From assembly GCA_025463965.1 (NCBI GenBank), contig JAODBN010000366.1, positions 1 to 9,317 of the forward strand: DNA of 9,317 bases. Direction: 5' to 3'. Positions 5,424 to 9,317 of the stretch are shown piece by piece. How positions within the stretch are numbered: the stretch's first letter is position 1; every line of letters starts with the position of its first letter. Source of the DNA: Acidimicrobiaceae bacterium. GTDB taxonomy: Bacteria > Actinomycetota > Acidimicrobiia > Acidimicrobiales > Bog-793. Under the pieces are notes generated by a model. It was not told where the DNA came from. It did no database searches and saw only the letters and a list, made by a program, of their open reading frames with translations. A program made the translations under genes and the position numbers.

Positions 5424-6761
5424 TCAGGGTCGCACCACCGCGCCGTCGGCTTGGCGAATCTCCGGCCAGGCGCCGTTGAACCGATGCTCTGGGAAGGGGA
5501 ATCGGGCGGCAAGGCGCTCGTCTATGTCGATTCCAAGCCCGGGCTGATCGTTCGACCACATCGCGCCGTCTCGAATCTCCGGACAGCCGGGAAATACCTC
5601 TCGAAGAGGCTCGCTGAACAAGGTGAGCTCCTGGATCCCAAAATTCGACGACGCCAGGTCGAGGTGGAGGTTGGCGGCATGCCCGACAGGTGACACGTCA
5701 CCGGGACCGTGCCACGCGGTCCGGACACCGAAGAACTCGCAGAGCACCGCCAGCTTCCTTGCCGGCGTCAAGCCGCCGATGTCGGACAGATGCACCCGGA
5801 TGAAGTCAATGAGACGGTCCCGCACCAAGGGGACGTACTGCTCCTGGTTGACGTACAGCTCGCCCATGGCGATCGGAATCGAAGACTGCTGACGGAGCAG
5901 ACGGAGATACTCCTGGTCCTCGGGCGCAAAGGCGTCCTCCAAAAAGAAGAGCTTGTACGGCTCGAGGTCCTTGGCGAGCTGGATGGCCATGATCGGCGGG
6001 ATCCGCTCGTGAACGTCGTGGAGCAGCTCGATGTCGTACCCGAGCTCGCTCCTCAGTTGCTCGAACATCTTCGGTACGAGCAGGCAGTAGGGCCGCGGCT
6101 CCCACGATGCCTGGTTCGGGGAGAGGTGCGGAGGGCTGCCAGTTGCCTGGGCGGTAGGAGCAGCGCTGCTCCCGCTCCCGTAGGTGGCGTAGCCGGGGAC
6201 CTCGACCTGGCAGCGGACGTGGCGGAATCCCTGGGCGCGATGGGCCTCGACCGCAGCCTGAACCTCATTGACGTCTCGGCCGTGGGCGTGGACGTAGACA
6301 GCGGCGCAGCGGCGGGTACGTCCACCGAGAAGCTGGTACACCGGCATGCCGGCCCGCTTCGCCTTGATGTCCCACAGCGCCATGTCCACGCCGGAGATGG
6401 CATTGTTCAGGACAGGACCACTGCGCCAGTACGAGCTCAGGGTCATGGCCTGCCAGATGTCGGTGATGTCGTCAGGATTGCGCCCGAGCAGGAAGGGCCG
6501 AAGGTACTGCTCGACGGCGGTGACGACGGCGAGGGGACGTTGGGTGAACGTCGCGCAGCCCAGGCCGTAGAGGCCATCGTCGCTCGTCCGCACCTTGACG
6601 ACGACGAGGCGGATCCCTTGCGGCGCGGTGCAGATCACCTGAACATCGGTGATCCGAATGGCGGGAAGGCTCGCGCATGGCTCCCACGGCGTCGGCATCA
6701 CGCTTTCATTCCCTGTTTCTGCGTCCATCGGCGTTGCACTCCCTTGGTCGGCCGCGCCCAT
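5424..6761 (-). CDS. manD: Enolase-superfamily dehydratase, mannonate dehydratase (ManD/RspA) group
   Basis: Predicted cytoplasmic sugar-acid dehydratase; characterised members convert D-mannonate to 2-keto-3-deoxygluconate. 445 residues from the longest start. Seen: enolase N-terminal capping domain (about 35-155: ITDVQVICT, GLGCATFT, LGRNPDDITDIWQ, ISGVDMALWDIKAKRAGMPVYQLLGG), then the barrel. Metal ligands are Asp249 (HDVHER), Glu275 (FFLEDAF) and Glu301 (MGELYVN), at 26-residue intervals as in ManD. His251 next to the first ligand, Arg183/Tyr194 and WHGPGDVSPVGH (350-361, His351 and Asp355) match the ManD-group active site. The catalytic set looks complete. GlcD/ManD-group members include low-activity or other-substrate enzymes, so the substrate is inferred. 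The start is uncertain: ATG 6761 has GGGGAG at 8 nt; ATG 6728 and ATG 6698 are alternatives, and the family core begins only near residue 34. It lies 72 bp behind the SDR gene on the same strand, probably co-transcribed. Confidence 0.87.
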   Translation of the reverse strand: MGAADQGSATPMDAETGNESVMPTPWEPCASLPAIRITDVQVICTAPQGIRLVVVKVRTSDDGLYGLGCATFTQRPLAVVTAVEQYLRPFLLGRNPDDITDIWQAMTLSSYWRSGPVLNNAISGVDMALWDIKAKRAGMPVYQLLGGRTRRCAAVYVHAHGRDVNEVQAAVEAHRAQGFRHVRCQVEVPGYATYGSGSSAAPTAQATGSPPHLSPNQASWEPRPYCLLVPKMFEQLRSELGYDIELLHDVHERIPPIMAIQLAKDLEPYKLFFLEDAFAPEDQEYLRLLRQQSSIPIAMGELYVNQEQYVPLVRDRLIDFIRVHLSDIGGLTPARKLAVLCEFFGVRTAWHGPGDVSPVGHAANLHLDLASSNFGIQELTLFSEPLREVFPGCPEIRDGAMWSNDQPGLGIDIDERLAARFPFPEHRFNGAWPEIRQADGAVVRP

Positions 6762-6833
6762 CGGAGGGACTCCCCGGAGCAGCGGCGTGGTCGTGTGGGC
6801 GAGTTGGCGCTCGCACGGATACTGAGACGGGCC

Positions 6834-7718
6834 CTAGACAGAGCCTGGGTCGGGCGAGAAGACGTGCTGAGCCGACCACCCCAGAAGCCGCTGGGCAGCG
6901 CTGACGTCGATCGCCACCTCCCGCCCGCGGAATGGACGCCTCCTCGGCACGTCCGGGTGGAAGCGGTCGAGGAGGGTGTCGGTGTCGTCGGCTGCCAACG
7001 TGTTGGGAGCAGCGAGCCCGACCACGTGGTAGCCCGCCGGCGCCTTCTCCAGCGCCAGCACACTGGCCATGGCGCCGTCGCGCGTCTCGAGGTAGCTCCA
7101 CACCTCCGTGGATCCGACGGCGGGATCTTCCGCAATTCTCGCCGCTCGCTTGGGCAGGGTGTCCGCCAGACTCCCGAGGTAGGGGAAGCGGATCGCGACA
7201 ACCGAGAGGCCGTGGCGCCACCACATCATCTTTGCCGTCGCCTCGTCCACCTGCTTGGACAGCGCATAGGGGTCCTCGACCTGGAGCGGGAGCTCCTCGT
7301 CGATGGGGAAGTAGGCCGGGTGACGCCTGTGCGGAGCGAAAGGAAGACCGGTGACCGAGTAGCTGCTGGCGATCACCGCTCGGCGCACCCCGGCCTGGGC
7401 AGCTTGCTCCAACACGGTGAAGGTCGCCGTGGAGTTGCCGCAGAACACCTCCTCAGCCGTACCGAGCCCCGGGGCGCGGAGCGCCGCCAGATGGACCACG
7501 GCGTCGGTCCCCTCGACTGCCTGGCGCACCGCAGTCACATCGCTCGCCGAGCCGACCACGAGACGCTCGACCTCGAGATCCTCTCGCGGGACTAGGTCGA
7601 GCGCGGTCACCTCGACCTGCTGCGCGCGCAGCAGGCCGACCACCTCGCGTCCGAGCTGACCGGAGGCCCCCGTCACGAGCACGCGCCGCAGCGGGGCCAG
7701 GTCCGTTCCGCTCACCAC
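6834..7718 (-). CDS. NAD-dependent epimerase/dehydratase-family oxidoreductase (extended-type SDR)
   Basis: A 294-residue Rossmann-fold enzyme expected to oxidise, reduce or epimerise a sugar or sugar derivative with NAD(P). Seen: nucleotide-binding TGASGQLG (16-23) after RRVLV, acidic Asp41 at the end of beta-2 (VTALD), which favours NAD over NADP, VVHLAA (74-79), ASSYSVTG (117-124), and the catalytic Tyr151-x-x-x-Lys155 (DPYALSKQ). RFPYLG (177-182) follows and a C-terminal substrate region ends RLLGWSAQ. The length and DPYALSK context fit extended SDRs. Its position directly before a mannonate dehydratase-like gene suggests a uronate or aldose dehydrogenase step feeding a sugar acid, but that is inference. 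Two adjacent GTG codons (7718, 7715) are the only starts before the upstream stop, and no clear Shine-Dalgarno precedes them, so initiation may be weak or leaderless. The 103 bp before it (7719-7821) shows no terminator. Confidence 0.85.
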   Translation of the reverse strand: MVSGTDLAPLRRVLVTGASGQLGREVVGLLRAQQVEVTALDLVPREDLEVERLVVGSASDVTAVRQAVEGTDAVVHLAALRAPGLGTAEEVFCGNSTATFTVLEQAAQAGVRRAVIASSYSVTGLPFAPHRRHPAYFPIDEELPLQVEDPYALSKQVDEATAKMMWWRHGLSVVAIRFPYLGSLADTLPKRAARIAEDPAVGSTEVWSYLETRDGAMASVLALEKAPAGYHVVGLAAPNTLAADDTDTLLDRFHPDVPRRRPFRGREVAIDVSAAQRLLGWSAQHVFSPDPGSV

Positions 7719-7821
7719 GAGCAGCCGACGAGAACGCCGGACGACTGCGCGAACACGAGGTCGACGCGCTCCCTATGGCGGCTTGTTCGGTGCATCTCGC
7801 TATGGAGGAGGCTCGAGAGAA

Positions 7822-9317
7822 TCAGTGCGACCACACCTGGAGCTCCGCGAGCTGAGGCGCTCCCTGGACGTCGTTGTTGGACATGACCAGCCTCACGTAG
7901 CTCATCGAGGTCGCGGGGACCGAGATGCTGACCACGTTGTTGCCGGCAGCATTGGTCGGGCTGAACAGGTACGCCTGGGGTGCGACCAGCTGCGTCCAGG
8001 TGGTGCCGTCAGTGCTGGACTCGATCCCGATCGTCTGGTGGCGGTCGCCCCAGCCCTGCGGGAGCTCCAGCACCAGGCGGTCGACGGTGGCAGGCTCGGC
8101 GAGCGCCAGCTCGACGTTGCCCGTCGACCCGGCGGCCTGCCAGTAGGTGGCCTGGTTGCCGTCGTTCACGTTGCTGGGTGAGAACCCGGCCAGCGTGTTG
8201 TCAGCGCTGGCAGTGGCCGTGAAGGCAAGGTTGCCGTTGGGGTTGTACACGGCACCGCTCAGGTTCACGAGGTACGGAGCAAATGGCGTATTGGCGTTGA
8301 CGGCCAGCAGGCCCGAGTAGCTCTGTATCGCTGTCGGGGTGATGTTGACGTTGACGGTGCAGCTCGCACCAACTGCCAGCGACGCGGGGCAGTTGTTGGT
8401 CTCGCTGAAGCCGCCGTTGGCCGCAACGCTCGAGATCGTCGCCGCGTTGGGCCCGGGATTGGTCACCGTGACACTTTGCGTCGCACTCTGCTGGTTCTGC
8501 TGGAGCAGGCCGAAGTCCATGGACCCGGTCGACAGCCTGAGGATGTTGAAGGGCGGGAACGTGCACGCCGAGGTGTTCCACCCGCTGTTGCCGGAACCTT
8601 GGGTGAGCACAATGCCGTAGCCGCAGGCCATCATCCCGCTGATGCCGACACCGGTCGCTTTGACGTTGGACATCGTGGCTGAGCCCGCTGACTGGAGCTG
8701 AGCGACGAAGGTGCCGACGTTGGTGACGGTTGCCCCGTTGATGGAGACGTTGGAGATGGCGTAGGCGGGCGGGGTGGCGTTCGGGATGTAGTCGCCCACG
8801 AAGCCGAAGGCGTCGTAGGGGCTGTCAATGATCTCGTTGTTGTCGACGTTGATCGTGCCGGTCATGTTCTCGCCGTCAGAGGCATAGAACCAGATGGCAC
8901 CCACGCCGAACTGCCAGTTCGGGTCAAGCGTGCCGGTGCGGACCAGCGTGTTGTTGTCGATGGTGGTCACCCCGGCGAGCGCCACGGCCGCGAACCGGTT
9001 GCCGACCTGGATGCCGCCACCCTGGGTGATCGTGTCGGTGGCGTAGTTCTGCGTGATGCTGTTGTTCTGGCCCCCGTAGATGGCGAAGTTGTTCGCCAGG
9101 ACGGGCACCTCGACGGTGTCGTGGGTGAACACGTCATTGGCGTCCGCGGTGCCAGACGACCACATGGCCAGGCCGTCGTCACCGGTGTTACGCACGAAGG
9201 TGTTCTGGACGGTGGAGTTGGTGATGCCACCGTCGAAGTTGATGCCGTCGGCGGTCGTGTCCTGGATGCGCACGTCGCTGATCGTGAGGCCGTTGAAGGG
9301 CCCGTCGAACCACATGC
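7822..9317 (-). CDS. Secreted multidomain glycoside hydrolase, GH87 type (alpha-1,3-glucanase/mycodextranase); 5' end beyond the right edge
   Basis: Predicted extracellular endo-enzyme cutting alpha-1,3-glucan (fungal wall glucan, mutan) or nigeran. At least 497 residues are visible (numbered here from the Met at 9315). Seen: a right-handed beta-helix of repeated short Asn/Thr/Ile strands (about 5-240). Asp23 in TADGINFDGG and Asp46-Asp47 in NTGDDGLAMWS have the same 23/24-residue spacing as the three catalytic aspartates of GH87 alpha-1,3-glucanases (Asp1067, Asp1090, Asp1091 in Agl-KA). A 'choice-of-anchor D'/ASPM-SPD-2-Hydin-like beta-sandwich follows at about 262-356 (SMDFGLLQQNQQSATQSVTV, two cysteines, VNLSGAV). 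Last is an F5/8-type C (discoidin, CBM32-like) domain at 364-496 (SNVNDGNQATYWQA, TVDRLVLELP, SYVRLVM, LAELQVW), a probable carbohydrate binder. The signal peptide and rest of the beta-helix are off the window; Met at 9315 is almost surely internal. It lies 103 bp upstream of the SDR gene on the same strand. Confidence 0.85.
   Translation of the reverse strand, partial: MWFDGPFNGLTISDVRIQDTTADGINFDGGITNSTVQNTFVRNTGDDGLAMWSSGTADANDVFTHDTVEVPVLANNFAIYGGQNNSITQNYATDTITQGGGIQVGNRFAAVALAGVTTIDNNTLVRTGTLDPNWQFGVGAIWFYASDGENMTGTINVDNNEIIDSPYDAFGFVGDYIPNATPPAYAISNVSINGATVTNVGTFVAQLQSAGSATMSNVKATGVGISGMMACGYGIVLTQGSGNSGWNTSACTFPPFNILRLSTGSMDFGLLQQNQQSATQSVTVTNPGPNAATISSVAANGGFSETNNCPASLAVGASCTVNVNITPTAIQSYSGLLAVNANTPFAPYLVNLSGAVYNPNGNLAFTATASADNTLAGFSPSNVNDGNQATYWQAAGSTGNVELALAEPATVDRLVLELPQGWGDRHQTIGIESSTDGTTWTQLVAPQAYLFSPTNAAGNNVVSISVPATSMSYVRLVMSNNDVQGAPQLAELQVWSH

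Noticed and set aside
5288..5512. Small minus-strand open frame after the ManD-like gene, considered as a transposase or gene remnant
   Set aside because: The translation (ending ALSQHWRL) matches nothing I can name and mostly overlaps the 3' end of the ManD-like gene out of frame.
5709..7595. Very long plus-strand open frame (628 codons) opposite the ManD-like and SDR genes
   Set aside because: Its translation is rich in Arg/Gly/Val/Asp with no family motifs, and it is antisense to two genes with intact catalytic motifs. It is an expected artefact of high GC.

Overview
The window is high-GC DNA with dense, mostly minus-strand genes and frequent GTG/TTG starts. It also has a Tat-type sugar-binding protein and a LacI / binding-protein / two-permease layout. 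Together these suggest a soil-type actinomycete (Actinomycetota). That assignment rests on gene style only; no rRNA or marker gene is present.

Region 1 (1-3750, minus strand) is a carbohydrate-uptake operon read from right to left. It runs: LacI-family regulator, Tat-exported solute-binding protein, MalF-type permease, then a MalG-type permease cut by the left edge. A perfect 22-bp palindrome with a central CG lies 22 bp in front of the regulator start, just downstream of a plausible promoter. This fits an autoregulated operon whose repressor blocks its own transcription until a sugar is bound. No ATPase gene is visible; it may lie beyond the left edge or be a shared ATPase.

Region 2 (3751-4902) holds one ArdC-like antirestriction gene (ssDNA-binding N-terminal domain plus HEIAH metallopeptidase domain), also on the minus strand. 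A very stable GC-rich hairpin lies upstream of it, in a 336-bp divergent intergenic stretch. This family is typical of conjugative and integrative elements, so the gene is probably a transferred passenger or a remnant set between two carbohydrate clusters.

Region 3 (4903-9317) holds a small NIPSNAP-family gene on the plus strand, converging on a minus-strand series. In transcription order that series is a secreted multidomain GH87-type alpha-1,3-glucanase (5' end beyond the right edge), an NAD-dependent SDR (epimerase/dehydratase or sugar dehydrogenase type), and a mannonate dehydratase-like enolase-superfamily enzyme. Taken together, the window reads as polysaccharide breakdown, sugar import and sugar or sugar-acid catabolism. 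That all of these genes act on one substrate is inference.

I see no CRISPR array, rRNA, tRNA or complete insertion sequence. The most unusual items are the isolated ArdC-like gene with its hairpin, the perfect operator, and the GH87 enzyme with its aspartate triad intact.
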